NCBI GenBank assembly: GCA_002385545.1
Contig: DGDR01000173.1
Coordinates: forward strand, 1 to 36,175
Direction of reading: 5' to 3'
DNA from: Clostridium sp. UBA3947
Lineage (GTDB): Bacteria > Bacillota > Clostridia > Clostridiales > Clostridiaceae
DNA length: 36,175 nucleotides
Below, in pieces: positions 16,069 through 24,901 of this stretch. The position numbers and the translations under genes are program-made. How positions within the stretch are numbered: the stretch's first letter is position 1; every line of letters begins with the position of its first letter. Under the pieces are notes generated by a model that saw only the letters and a list, made by a program, of their open reading frames with translations, had not been told where the DNA came from and did no database searches.

Positions 16069-17097
16069 GTGAACATAAGTGAAGTAACTTTTACTTTAAG
16101 TACAGAGGATATAGAAAGTATAATAAAAGATTTTGTGCAGGTACCAGGATTAGCTATTGATGCTATAAATATTGACAAGCATATATACATAAAGGGCAGT
16201 TATAAAAAAATTCTTAGAATTTCTTTTAAGATAGAGCTTAGTCTTCTTAGTGTTAGAGATGAAAGTGTTTCTTTCATTGTTGAAAAAGTACAAGTAGCAA
16301 AGCTACCAGTATTTAAGTGGCTTGTAAACTTGTTGTTAAAAAAGCTCATTAAGACAGTGAAGGAGCTAGGTATTACCGCTAATGGAGCTGTTGTAGACGT
16401 AGATATACCTAAACTCTTATCGAAGCTGCCTATAAAGCTAGGATTTAAATTGGATAACATTCAATTATTTGAGGACAAGGTGTACATTGTAGTAAAGCAA
16501 ATAAACTTATGTATTAAAGGACAAGCAGTACCAGAGGAGAAAGAGCCCTTAAAAATTGAAGAGGGAGACAATTCAAATTCTACTGTAGTGTTACAGCAAG
16601 AGGATAAATATACTGAATTCAGACAGGAGATAGAGAAAAAGGTACCTGAAAAGAACAAAATATTAATACCATACATAATGCTTCTGCCGGATTTTATAGC
16701 TTTAATTATCAGGTTGTTTAAGGATAAAAGAGTGCCAACTAAGATAAAAATAATATGTGGTGCCATAATTGCATATTTTGCATTACCCTTTGATATAGTA
16801 CCGGATTTTCTGCCTATAATAGGTAAGATAGATGATCTGGCGGTAGTGTTTTATGCTCTAAATAAAATAATTTGCAATGTGCCAGAAGAAGTTATTAAAG
16901 AAAACTGGGAAGGTGAAGAAGAGATAATACTAGTAATACGAAAGGGGATAGATATTTTATATAATACAATAGGAATAACTAATATTATTAATGCTTTTAG
17001 ATGGTTTGCACAGGCAACCAAAAAGAAAGAAAATAAAGATGAGCAGCAAAATGTAAAGGAGAATCATATAGATGGGCAAGAAAGTGTACGCCATTAA
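16069..17097 (+). CDS. DUF1232 (YkvA-like) membrane protein with an unknown N-terminal domain
   Basis: The C-terminal part holds a DUF1232 core at about 222-262, with the hallmark ALPFDIVPDFLPIIGKIDD, in a hydrophobic setting that may be one or two membrane segments. The first 155 residues form a separate beta-rich domain (VTFTLSTEDI, KVYIVVKQINL) that resembles lipid-binding or LPS-transport-like folds in pattern, which is a guess. A charged linker (155-195) joins the two, and the tail (about 315-342) is highly charged. DUF1232 has no settled biochemical role. Translation starts at GTG after GAGGTG. The 3' end overlaps the RNase H gene by 26 bases. Confidence 0.8.
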   Translation: MNISEVTFTLSTEDIESIIKDFVQVPGLAIDAINIDKHIYIKGSYKKILRISFKIELSLLSVRDESVSFIVEKVQVAKLPVFKWLVNLLLKKLIKTVKELGITANGAVVDVDIPKLLSKLPIKLGFKLDNIQLFEDKVYIVVKQINLCIKGQAVPEEKEPLKIEEGDNSNSTVVLQQEDKYTEFRQEIEKKVPEKNKILIPYIMLLPDFIALIIRLFKDKRVPTKIKIICGAIIAYFALPFDIVPDFLPIIGKIDDLAVVFYALNKIICNVPEEVIKENWEGEEEIILVIRKGIDILYNTIGITNIINAFRWFAQATKKKENKDEQQNVKENHIDGQESVRH

Positions 17098-17848
17098 ACT
17101 AGGCTATGACAAGGTTAAGGGGGAAGAGGTAAAAAATTTAATTTTGGATTCTTGGAGTGAGTGTGAAAAGTACATAAAAGGAGTTAAGGGAGCAAAGTAT
17201 AAGAGTTTTACAACAATGGCTGAAGCAGAAGCTTACTTATCTCAGGAAGAACCTATATTAAAAAAAGGAATAGATGCTTATCCTCTTGATATACATCATG
17301 CTTATGTTGATGGTAGCTATAATGTAGATACTGGTAAATACTCTTATGGTTTGCTAATAGCTAAGCAGGATATAGTAACCTATATTGAGAATGGTGTAGC
17401 TGAAGATGATAGTATGAGAGACATCCGACAAATAGGGGGAGAGCTAAAGGCAGCTATAAGGGCGCTTCAGTATTGTGGTGAAAATAAAATAAAGGAGCTT
17501 GTAATCTTTCATGATTATGCTGGTGTTTGCTATCATGCAACTGGCTACTGGGAACGTAGAGAGGAGTCCTCAAGAAAATACTTTGAAGAGTTTAATAGGC
17601 TTGTTCATGAACATGGGATAAAGGTACATTTTGTTAAGGTTGATAGCCATACTGGTGATTTATATAATGAAATGGTAGATGAGTTTGCCAAAGTAGCAGG
17701 AGGGTTAAAATTAAATTACCAAACGGAAAGGCTGTTAAGGATGAAGGAGCTTTTTGTAAGAAACCAAGAAATCATGGATAAAGTAAAGGAAATTTTAAAA
17801 TCAGAAGATGTATTAGAAATGGTTATGATAAGAGAAGAGGATAAATAA
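17072..17848 (+). CDS. ribonuclease H (type 1) with N-terminal hybrid-binding domain
   Basis: The protein removes RNA from RNA:DNA hybrids. Residues about 1-55 form a hybrid-binding (caulimovirus viroplasmin-like) domain, seen in SWSECEKYIKGVKGAKYKSF followed by EAEAYL. The catalytic domain has the four acidic positions: Asp in YVDGSYN, Glu in GGELKAA, Asp in FHDYAG and Asp in NEMVDEFAK, with the His of SHTG. The fused hybrid-binding form is eukaryote-like but also common in Firmicutes. A C-terminal helix of about 45 residues is extra. Its ribosome binding site (AAAGGAG, 17055-17061) lies inside the upstream gene, so the pair is coupled. Confidence 0.9.
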   Translation: MGKKVYAIKLGYDKVKGEEVKNLILDSWSECEKYIKGVKGAKYKSFTTMAEAEAYLSQEEPILKKGIDAYPLDIHHAYVDGSYNVDTGKYSYGLLIAKQDIVTYIENGVAEDDSMRDIRQIGGELKAAIRALQYCGENKIKELVIFHDYAGVCYHATGYWERREESSRKYFEEFNRLVHEHGIKVHFVKVDSHTGDLYNEMVDEFAKVAGGLKLNYQTERLLRMKELFVRNQEIMDKVKEILKSEDVLEMVMIREEDK

Positions 17849-17861
17849 TGCCATATCTAAG

Positions 17862-17886
17862 TAGCGACGAAGGTCGCTATTTTTTA
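17862..17886 (+). terminator. intrinsic terminator after the RNase H gene
   Basis: TAGCGAC (17862-17868) pairs with GTCGCTA (17873-17879) around a GAAG loop, followed by six T bases. Confidence 0.9.
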
Positions 17887-17929
17887 TGGTAAAATCATGA
17901 GAATTTTACTGCCTAAATTGTGAAGAATG

Positions 17930-17938
17930 TGGTATAAT
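17930..17938 (+). promoter_or_regulatory. extended -10 promoter for the XRE-TPR pair
   Basis: TGG directly before a perfect TATAAT (17933-17938) forms an extended -10 element (TGnTATAAT). No good -35 is seen at the usual spacing. A leader of about 60 bases precedes the ATG at 18008. Confidence 0.5.
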
Positions 17939-18007
17939 TAAATTAATTATCAATAGTTTTTTAATAAAATTAAATTTTTGCGTATATTTTGAAAAGGAAG
18001 AGTGATT

Positions 18008-19309
18008 ATGGAAATATTATCACTAGGTGAAAAAATTAAAAGAAGACGAAAAGAATTAAACATGACCCTTAAGGACTTAGCCGGAGACAGAATCACACCA
18101 GGTCAGATATCTTTAGTTGAATCCGGAAAGTCTAACCCAAGTATGGACTTGCTAGAATACCTTGCAGATACTTTAAAGACATCTATTGAATATTTGATGG
18201 AAACAGAAGAGTATCAGGCAGAAAAGATATGTATATACTTTGAGAATATGGCAGAAGCATGCATGATTGATGATGACTTAGGCTCTGCAGAAAGAAATAT
18301 CGATATGTCTATTTACTATGCAGAGAAGTATAATTTAGAATATCGAAAGGCTAAGAATCTTTGTTTTAAAGGTAAGATTCATAATAAGCGAGAAGAGTAT
18401 ACTGCAGCCCAAGAGTTCTTCTTGTCTGCCAATGCAATTTTTATTCGATTAAATAAGTATGAAGATACTATAAACACACTACTAAGCTTGGGGAAGGTCA
18501 CTTACAAATTAAGAGCCTATCACTCTGCTATTAGCTATTTCCAACAGGCAGAAAAGGTATATTGTGATAATGAGATAGGAAACGATATGCTTATTGCAGA
18601 AATATATTATCACATTGCCTTGACCTATTATAAGTTAGGACATATAGAAAAATCAATAAACTATTCCTTTTTAGCAAAACAAAAATTTGATCAGTTAGGC
18701 AATAAGAGAAGCTATGGTAAGGCTTTAATGCTATTAGCTGAGGAATACAATAAAAAGGGAGATCTTGATAATGCCATTAAGTATTCCAAGAAGACTTTAG
18801 ATACCTTCAAGGAACTAGAGGATTCCTATTATATTGGACAAATTGAAAACAATCTAGGACGCTTGTTTTATGAATTTGAGAATATTGAGGAGTCTTTTGT
18901 ACATTTAAATAGGGCAAAGGAAATAAGACAACAGAACAATGACGATAAATTAAGTGAAACCTTAGTTAATTTGTGCGAAGTTTATATCAAATTAAAGGAT
19001 TTAGATAATTGCAACAAGGTTTTAGAGGAACTTATTGATAATATTAGAGATGGAGACAACAGTGGGTTAATAAATTACTATTTCCTAAAATATAGAGTTA
19101 ATTTGTTGGAAGGAAATCATAAGGAAGCTGAACATACTCTATTAACAGCCCTGAATTTTGCTCAAAATATGGAATTGTTGAAGCAGGCTGCGGAGATTTC
19201 TATAACATTGGGTAAGTTTTATATTGATAATAAATTAGACAAGGAAGCAGCCAAATATCTCAACCAAGGTGTTGAAATATTTAAGGAATTAGGAATAATT
19301 AAAGAATAA
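18008..19309 (+). CDS. XRE-family helix-turn-helix regulator with C-terminal TPR array
   Basis: About 434 residues. An N-terminal XRE helix-turn-helix (about residues 5-60) reads GEKIKRRRKELNMTLKDLAG and then ITPGQISLVESGKSNPS. The rest is a run of TPR-like helix pairs, for example SAISYFQQAEKVYC, IAEIYYHIALTYYKLG and NAIKYSKKTLDTFKEL. That layout is shared with Firmicutes RRNPP-type regulators, where the TPR part binds a small peptide. A GTG at 18002 is in frame, but AAAAGGAAG at 17992-18000 fits the ATG at 18008. A paralogue starts 39 bases downstream. No propeptide gene is visible beside it, so a peptide ligand is unproven. Confidence 0.9.
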   Translation: MEILSLGEKIKRRRKELNMTLKDLAGDRITPGQISLVESGKSNPSMDLLEYLADTLKTSIEYLMETEEYQAEKICIYFENMAEACMIDDDLGSAERNIDMSIYYAEKYNLEYRKAKNLCFKGKIHNKREEYTAAQEFFLSANAIFIRLNKYEDTINTLLSLGKVTYKLRAYHSAISYFQQAEKVYCDNEIGNDMLIAEIYYHIALTYYKLGHIEKSINYSFLAKQKFDQLGNKRSYGKALMLLAEEYNKKGDLDNAIKYSKKTLDTFKELEDSYYIGQIENNLGRLFYEFENIEESFVHLNRAKEIRQQNNDDKLSETLVNLCEVYIKLKDLDNCNKVLEELIDNIRDGDNSGLINYYFLKYRVNLLEGNHKEAEHTLLTALNFAQNMELLKQAAEISITLGKFYIDNKLDKEAAKYLNQGVEIFKELGIIKE

Positions 19310-19348
19310 ATGCAAAAGATATATTGAGTAATGGATGGGTGGTAAAGT

Positions 19349-20608
19349 ATGGAGATACTAGCTACGGGGGAAAAAATAAAAAGGGCTAGGATATATAAAG
19401 GATTAACCTTAAAGGATATATGTGGAGACAAATTGTCAATTTCTAAATTAAGCTGCATAGAAAATGATAAGATTAAGGCGGAACCGGAAATTTTACAATA
19501 TATTTCAAAAAAGTTGGACATAGATTATGACTATTTAACTGAGAGCACTAAAACTCAGCTTGAGAGAAATCTGAAGATGCTTAAAAGCAAAAAAAGTATC
19601 GAAGGCTATGAAGATGCTTTAAAGTACAATTTGGATTTTTCACTGAAAAACAATTATTATGATTTGGCCTTTGAATTTATCCATATCTTGTTCTCTTATT
19701 ATTTAGAAGGAAGAGAAGTTAATAAAATTCTAGATATTACGTCTACCTATTATCATATTTGCTATAAGTCAGGAGAGAATGAGCATTACTTCCTATATTA
19801 CTGTGATATGGGTAAATATTTGTTTAGCTATAAAGAGTATGACCAAGCTATAATTTACTATAACATGGCCAAAAACATACTTGAGAACAATAACTATAAA
19901 GATGATATCCGTTTAGCTGAGGTTTTATACTTTGAAATATTATGCTATGTTTTCATGAAGAAATTTAATTGTATTGATAAGCTGACCTTTCAGTTGGAGA
20001 CACTTGTAGGTCAGATAGAGGACAATGAGTTTGCAGGTAAAATATATCATTTACTAGCTGGAGTTTTCATATTTATAAATGAAGATAAGTTTATGGAATA
20101 TGAGAAAAAGACATACGAACTTTATAATGATAATCCAGAAAAAATGGGTAAAGCTAAGCTGGATTTTGCCTTCTCTATGCTTCATATGAATCTAAGAGAT
20201 AAGGCCATAGAATATATCAGAGAAGGCTTGGAACTATGCTCAAGGTGTGATGAGGCTATAAGAGTTAATTATATCATTGGTTCCATTGGGGCTCTAATGG
20301 AATATGACTTATATGATTTAGCAGAAGAACTATGCGATGAAGCTTTAAACTATGCAATTCAATCAGGAAATGTTAAGTATATTGACAGAGCCTATTATTA
20401 TAAAGCAATCTTTTTGGAAAAGAGAGCTAAATATGAAGATGCTGAAATGTACATGAATCTTTCTTTAGATGCTCTCTTAAAGTATGGGGGTAAAAGTGAA
20501 AAAGTTAACAAGTATATGGATATAGCTAATATGTATTATAAATTAGGTGCAGTTAAGGATGCACTGAAGTATTTAACATTAGCTATGAAGTTAGATGATC
20601 CGCTATAA
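19349..20608 (+). CDS. second XRE-TPR regulator, divergent paralogue of the preceding gene
   Basis: The 419-residue product opens with MEILATGEKIKRARIYKG, clearly related to MEILSLGEKIKRRRKELN of its neighbour. Its recognition-helix region (SISKLSCIENDKIKAEP) differs, so it should bind another site or bind more weakly. The TPR part is more diverged and richer in aromatic residues (YYDLAFEFIHILFSYYLEG, YKEYDQAIIYYNMAKNI). The start has GGGTGG at 19337-19342. Tandem duplication followed by divergence is the simplest account; the two could form heterodimers or respond to different ligands. galE follows after about 60 bases with no terminator. Confidence 0.88.
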   Translation: MEILATGEKIKRARIYKGLTLKDICGDKLSISKLSCIENDKIKAEPEILQYISKKLDIDYDYLTESTKTQLERNLKMLKSKKSIEGYEDALKYNLDFSLKNNYYDLAFEFIHILFSYYLEGREVNKILDITSTYYHICYKSGENEHYFLYYCDMGKYLFSYKEYDQAIIYYNMAKNILENNNYKDDIRLAEVLYFEILCYVFMKKFNCIDKLTFQLETLVGQIEDNEFAGKIYHLLAGVFIFINEDKFMEYEKKTYELYNDNPEKMGKAKLDFAFSMLHMNLRDKAIEYIREGLELCSRCDEAIRVNYIIGSIGALMEYDLYDLAEELCDEALNYAIQSGNVKYIDRAYYYKAIFLEKRAKYEDAEMYMNLSLDALLKYGGKSEKVNKYMDIANMYYKLGAVKDALKYLTLAMKLDDPL

Positions 20609-20671
20609 GCTAACTTTTATTTTTTATAAGCTCATATAATGTTGCAAAAATTAACTTGGAGGTATAAGGTA

Positions 20672-21658
20672 ATGACTATATTAGTATGTGGTGGAGCTGG
20701 CTACATTGGTAGCCATATGGTATCCTTATTGGTAGAAAAGGGTATGGATGTTATAATAATAGATAATTTTCAAAAGGGACATAAGGATGCAGTAAAGGGA
20801 CAAAAGGTATATGAAGGGGATTTGAGAGATAGAAGCTTTTTAAATAAGGTTTTTTCCGAAAATAATATTGAAGCAGTTATTGACTTTGCAGCTGATTCAT
20901 TAGTAGGAGAAAGTGTTGTAGAGCCATTAAAGTACTTTAACAATAATGTGGGAGGAACAATTAATTTACTGGAAACCATGAGGGACTATGGTACCAAATA
21001 CATAGTATTCTCATCTACAGCAGCTACTTATGGAGAACCAGAGACTATTCCTATACAAGAGAATGACAAGACTGTACCCACTAATCCTTATGGTGAATCA
21101 AAGCTTATGGTAGAAAAGATTCTTAAATGGTCAGCGGAGGCTTATGGAATCAAATATACAGCCCTTCGTTACTTTAATGCAGCAGGAGCACACCCATCTG
21201 GAGAGATAGGGGAGGATCATAGACCTGAATCTCATTTGATTCCTTTAATATTACAGACAGCCCTAGGACAAAGAGAGAAGATAATGATATTTGGAAATGA
21301 CTATAATACAGAGGATGGTACTTGTATTAGAGATTACATTCATGTTATGGACCTTTGCGAAGCCCATTTATTAGCTCTAGATAGGATGAAAAATGGAGGA
21401 GATAGTACCATTTTCAATTTAGGTAATGGTAAAGGTTTCTCAGTAAAAGAGGTTATAGAAACAGCTAGAAGGGTTACTGGCAGAGAAATTAAGGAAGAAA
21501 TAGCTCCTAGAAGGGCAGGAGATCCAGCAGTATTAATTGCTTCTTCTGAGAGAGCTATACAGGAGCTAGGCTGGAAGCCCAAATATAATTCCTTAGAAAA
21601 GATTATAGAAACTGCTTGGAGATGGCATGAATCACATCCTCAAGGCTACGAAAAGTAA
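20672..21658 (+). CDS. galE: UDP-glucose 4-epimerase
   Basis: The 329-residue SDR enzyme interconverts UDP-glucose and UDP-galactose (some members also the N-acetyl forms), supplying galactose for surface glycans. It has the NAD motif GGAGYIGSH, the catalytic Ser/Thr region SSTAATYGEP, the catalytic NPYGESK (Tyr and Lys), and the family signature RYFNAAGAHP. The frame runs back to an ATG at 20639, but GGAGG at 20658-20662 and the family N-terminus place the start at 20672. It may share a transcript with the XRE-TPR genes and could supply substrate for the glycosyltransferases at the right end. Confidence 0.95.
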   Translation: MTILVCGGAGYIGSHMVSLLVEKGMDVIIIDNFQKGHKDAVKGQKVYEGDLRDRSFLNKVFSENNIEAVIDFAADSLVGESVVEPLKYFNNNVGGTINLLETMRDYGTKYIVFSSTAATYGEPETIPIQENDKTVPTNPYGESKLMVEKILKWSAEAYGIKYTALRYFNAAGAHPSGEIGEDHRPESHLIPLILQTALGQREKIMIFGNDYNTEDGTCIRDYIHVMDLCEAHLLALDRMKNGGDSTIFNLGNGKGFSVKEVIETARRVTGREIKEEIAPRRAGDPAVLIASSERAIQELGWKPKYNSLEKIIETAWRWHESHPQGYEK

Positions 21659-21676
21659 GAGACATTTGCACAAATT

Positions 21677-21725
21677 AGGCTTTAAAGCAAAGATATAGTT
21701 ATTCTGAGCTTTAAAGCCTTTTTTC
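21677..21725 (+). terminator. intrinsic terminator after galE
   Basis: AGGCTTTAAAGC (21677-21688) pairs perfectly with GCTTTAAAGCCT (21708-21719), followed by a run of T. Confidence 0.92.
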
Positions 21726-21822
21726 ATACAATTCCCACCTTTATTTATTAGGAATTAGTCAATCCTATAAATATAGACATCCTACTATAAAACATACAAG
21801 GCTTAACAAATCAGGTGAGCTT

Positions 21823-22689
21823 ATGAATAATATGATTAGTAAAGAAAAGTGTTTAAAAGTTGTATGTACAAGAAAAAGAGGACTTACAATTTTATTAGCA
21901 ATTCTATTACTTTTTATTTGTCTAAATTATAACAGATACAGTGGCTTTAAAGCTAAGGAGCTCATGAGTCCTTATACAGTAATACCCACCAATGATGAAG
22001 GAAAGGTTGGTAAGTCAAAATTAAGATTTATGCTTTTGAAGGATTTGAATGAGGTTTTTTTAACTTTTGATGATGGGCCTACAGAAAATACTATAAAAAT
22101 ATTAGAAATTCTTAATAAATACAGGGTAAAAGCTACCTTTTTTGTTATAGGAGATTTAGCCGAAAGAAATAAAGATATAATTGCTAAATTGAAGGATAGT
22201 GGAATGTGCATTTTGCCGCACAGCTATACTCATGATTACAACATATATAAAAGTAAAGGAAGGTATTTTTCCGATTTAGAAAAATGCATTAAGGTTATTA
22301 AGGAGATAACAGGAAAGGACATACCTCCCTATACTAGAATGCCTGGTGGCTCAAATAATACCATGGGTAAAGAGAAGGTATTGGCTGATATAAGGGAAGC
22401 CCTAAAAAAGAAAAATATGCGCTATGTGGATTGGAATGTGAGCTCTTTAGACGCTGTAAGTGTATTCGTACCCAAAAGTATCATAAGGGAAAGTGTAATA
22501 AAAAAATGTGAAAGTTCAAATTTTGCTGTAGTATTAATGCATGACTCTAGCACTAAGCAAACTACAGTGGAATCTTTAGAGGATATACTAAAATATTTAA
22601 AGGAGAAAAATTTCATATTTAGGACTTTTGATGATATAACTGAAATGGAAGAGAAGGAGATGATTGAAAGAAGGATTATATATAGATGA
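21823..22689 (+). CDS. membrane-anchored polysaccharide deacetylase (NodB/CE4 family)
   Basis: The 288-residue protein has an N-terminal membrane anchor (about 21-34, LTILLAILLLFICL) and then an outward NodB domain. CE4 motifs are visible in order: TFDDG (81-85, catalytic Asp83 and metal Asp84), HSYTH (133-137, metal histidines), RMPGG, DWNVSS and LMHD. All catalytic positions are kept, so it should be an active metal-dependent deacetylase of N-acetylated glycans, most likely peptidoglycan. The gene is monocistronic and convergent with gatD, with a shared hairpin. Sporulation control is possible but not shown by the upstream sequence. Confidence 0.92.
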   Translation: MNNMISKEKCLKVVCTRKRGLTILLAILLLFICLNYNRYSGFKAKELMSPYTVIPTNDEGKVGKSKLRFMLLKDLNEVFLTFDDGPTENTIKILEILNKYRVKATFFVIGDLAERNKDIIAKLKDSGMCILPHSYTHDYNIYKSKGRYFSDLEKCIKVIKEITGKDIPPYTRMPGGSNNTMGKEKVLADIREALKKKNMRYVDWNVSSLDAVSVFVPKSIIRESVIKKCESSNFAVVLMHDSSTKQTTVESLEDILKYLKEKNFIFRTFDDITEMEEKEMIERRIIYR

Positions 22690-22749
22690 AAAAAGCTAGA
22701 GGTCAGAAGTGTTACCTCTGACCTCTAAAAGCTGCAAAGGAGCTTTTTT
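22688..22749. terminator. nested terminator hairpin with TCTGACC-type inverted repeat
   Basis: An outer pair AAAAAAGCT (22688-22696)/AGCTTTTTT (22741-22749) encloses a perfect inner stem AGAGGTCAGA/TCTGACCTCT and a competing short arm AAAAGCT (22727-22733). It fills the whole gap between two convergent genes and reaches into the gatD stop codon. The inner words match the microrepeat at 7919-7942. Confidence 0.85.
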
Positions 22750-23470
22750 AACTTTTAGCTAAAGCTAGTATATGCTCACGTGCCTTAATTTCGTAGCTGT
22801 CATCTAGTGGGGTTAGCTCTGTTACACCGAATTTTTTCTCTAAGGCACGAAGAATTATTCTATCGGCTAAATCGGGATTTTTGGAGAGTAAGGAACCATG
22901 GAAGTAACTGCAGAAGGTGTTTTTATATATACAGCCTTCGGTACCATCCTCGCCATTATTTCCATAACCCAAAATTGTTTTACCCAGAGGGGTTAAATCA
23001 CCTATATAGGTTCTGCCAGAATGATTCTCAAAGCCTACATAGGTTTCATTAAATTCCTCGTTGTGAATAATGGTATTACCTATGAATCGGTTACTACCGC
23101 CTTCGGTATAAATATCTAGAATATTTAGTCCTTCTAGTTTTTCATTTTCTGGGGTGGTGTAGTATTTGCCAAGCAATTGATAACCACCGCATATAGCTAA
23201 TAAGACACCATTATTCTCCACGTATTCTTGTAAGAGGTGTTTTTTATTATTTATTAAGTCTGGTGATACAATAGATTGTTCATAGTCTTGACCGCCACCG
23301 AAAAAAACTATATCGTACTTTTCTTTCTCGAAGGTATGGCCAATGGAACAATTCAACACATTTACTGCTATTCCTCTTTGCTCTGCCCTATATTTTAAGA
23401 TTAGTATATTTCCAACATCACCATAAACGTTTAGTAAGTCTGGATATAGGTGACAAATATTAAGTTCCAT
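22748..23470 (-). CDS. gatD: lipid II isoglutaminyl synthase, glutaminase subunit GatD
   Basis: GatD frees ammonia from glutamine for amidation of the D-glutamate in lipid II. The 240-residue class I amidotransferase-like protein has the oxyanion region FFGGGQDYEQ, the nucleophile Cys94 in LLAICGGYQLLG and the catalytic His191 in SYFHGSLLS. The start follows GGAGG at good spacing. It lies 12 bases after murT, with which it forms the enzyme complex at the cytosolic face of the membrane. Confidence 0.95.
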   Translation of the reverse strand: MELNICHLYPDLLNVYGDVGNILILKYRAEQRGIAVNVLNCSIGHTFEKEKYDIVFFGGGQDYEQSIVSPDLINNKKHLLQEYVENNGVLLAICGGYQLLGKYYTTPENEKLEGLNILDIYTEGGSNRFIGNTIIHNEEFNETYVGFENHSGRTYIGDLTPLGKTILGYGNNGEDGTEGCIYKNTFCSYFHGSLLSKNPDLADRIILRALEKKFGVTELTPLDDSYEIKAREHILALAKS

Positions 23471-23482
23471 TCTTAAGCCTCC

Positions 23483-24844
23483 CTACCATAGTTTTTTAAT
23501 GTAGCCTTTACCGTGAAGATACTTTCTAAAGTCGATCATTGCGGTATATGTGGCCAAGATATATACAAAGTCACTAGGACAATTTTTTATATTACCCAAT
23601 AAACTATCGAAGTCTTCGCTAATTTTAAAGGCCTCTGTATTGAAACCGGCAATCTTTAGTCTGATAGCCATATCGTAGTTTCTAATTCCGCCAATAAGTA
23701 CCTGCTGAATTTCGAGGGAAGTCATTTTTTCAAAATTAACATCCCAGATCCAAGATATATCTCTACCATCGGCATAATTATCATTTAAGAGGAAAGCAAC
23801 GCTAACAGCTCTTTCATCTAAGGATACAGTATCAATAGCTTGATTATAGCCAGCAGGATTTTTTACAAGAATAATTTTGACCTCTTTTCCCTCTATACTT
23901 AAAGCCTCTTGTCTTCCAAAATGACTGGCTTGATTTCTAAGGGATTCAAAGATAATATTATCCTCTATACCGATTTCCTTACAGATAGAGAAAGCGCATA
24001 GTCCATTATAGATATTATAGACTCCTGGCTGATTTATAATTATTTCTGTTTCATTTATGATTACCTTAGAATAGTAAGGAGTCATTTCGGTAATAGCATT
24101 TACTGCATACTTGAGCTGTGGCCTCTGGTATTGGCAATTAGGACAAATATAACTTCCTAAATGACTAAAGGTTATAAGCTCATAGTTATAAGGATGCTTA
24201 CACTTTTTGCAAAATTTCGCATCGGCATTAATGTCTACAAGCTTAGATTCGTCTGGACTTACATTAAAGCCGTAATAGCACAGGTCATTATTAGTATTAA
24301 GGTCTCCTAAGAGGGACTCATCTCCGTTAAGAACTAACTTGGCTCCACTAACATTCTCCAAGCCTTCCATAATCTTAGCTAGAGTAGTGTATACTTCGCC
24401 ATAACGATCTAGCTGATCTCTGAAAAGATTAGTTATGGTTATAATTTCAGGAGAAATATATTTGGTAATGAATTTTAAATTTGCTTCATCCACTTCTATT
24501 ACAGCATAAGCAGGCTTCTTTTTGCCAAAGATCTTATAATTATCAATAAAGGTTGCAGTAATTCCTGGTAGCATATTAGCTCCGGTGCTATTAGTTATAA
24601 CCCTATTTCCAGATTTTTTAATAATATTGTAAATCATGCTAGTGGTAGTGGTTTTGCCGTTAGTACCAGTCACAAGAATAACCTTGTAGTTTTTAGCTAC
24701 TACAGACAATATGTTGCTATCAAACTTCAAAGCTACCTTGCCAGGGAAGGAGCTGCCTCCTTTAAATATTCTTTTTGAAAGAAACAATATTAATTTTGCA
24801 GTCAGAATACTAAAAAGTGATTTAATTTTTATTTTAGACACCAC
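23483..24844 (-). CDS. murT: lipid II isoglutaminyl synthase, Mur-ligase-like subunit MurT
   Basis: MurT activates the D-Glu carboxylate with ATP and receives ammonia from GatD. The 453-residue protein has the Mur-ligase P-loop VTGTNGKTTT (58-67), the central region VIEVDEANL, and an inserted zinc ribbon with cysteines 212, 215, 234 and 237 (FCKKC, ICPNC) that marks MurT. The C-terminal domain keeps the conserved Asp368 in WIWDVNFEK, the position reported as essential in the Staphylococcus protein. The first codon is GTG, directly repeated (GTGGTG) and very close to the AGGTGG site, so the exact start is uncertain by a few codons. Confidence 0.95.
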   Translation of the reverse strand: MVSKIKIKSLFSILTAKLILFLSKRIFKGGSSFPGKVALKFDSNILSVVAKNYKVILVTGTNGKTTTTSMIYNIIKKSGNRVITNSTGANMLPGITATFIDNYKIFGKKKPAYAVIEVDEANLKFITKYISPEIITITNLFRDQLDRYGEVYTTLAKIMEGLENVSGAKLVLNGDESLLGDLNTNNDLCYYGFNVSPDESKLVDINADAKFCKKCKHPYNYELITFSHLGSYICPNCQYQRPQLKYAVNAITEMTPYYSKVIINETEIIINQPGVYNIYNGLCAFSICKEIGIEDNIIFESLRNQASHFGRQEALSIEGKEVKIILVKNPAGYNQAIDTVSLDERAVSVAFLLNDNYADGRDISWIWDVNFEKMTSLEIQQVLIGGIRNYDMAIRLKIAGFNTEAFKISEDFDSLLGNIKNCPSDFVYILATYTAMIDFRKYLHGKGYIKKLW

Positions 24845-24901
24845 CTGTTTATAAATTGACTATGGATTATTGGGCCTTCCAAAGTCTATTATCTATTTGT
24901 A

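Noticed and set aside
18008..20608. Phage repressor or toxin-antitoxin pair
   Set aside because: The long TPR arrays and lack of phage, toxin or integrase genes do not fit.
21785..21805. Sporulation sigma-E promoter before the deacetylase gene
   Set aside because: A CATACAA word is present, but the nearest -35 match is 17 bases away instead of about 14, so the match is too weak to claim.
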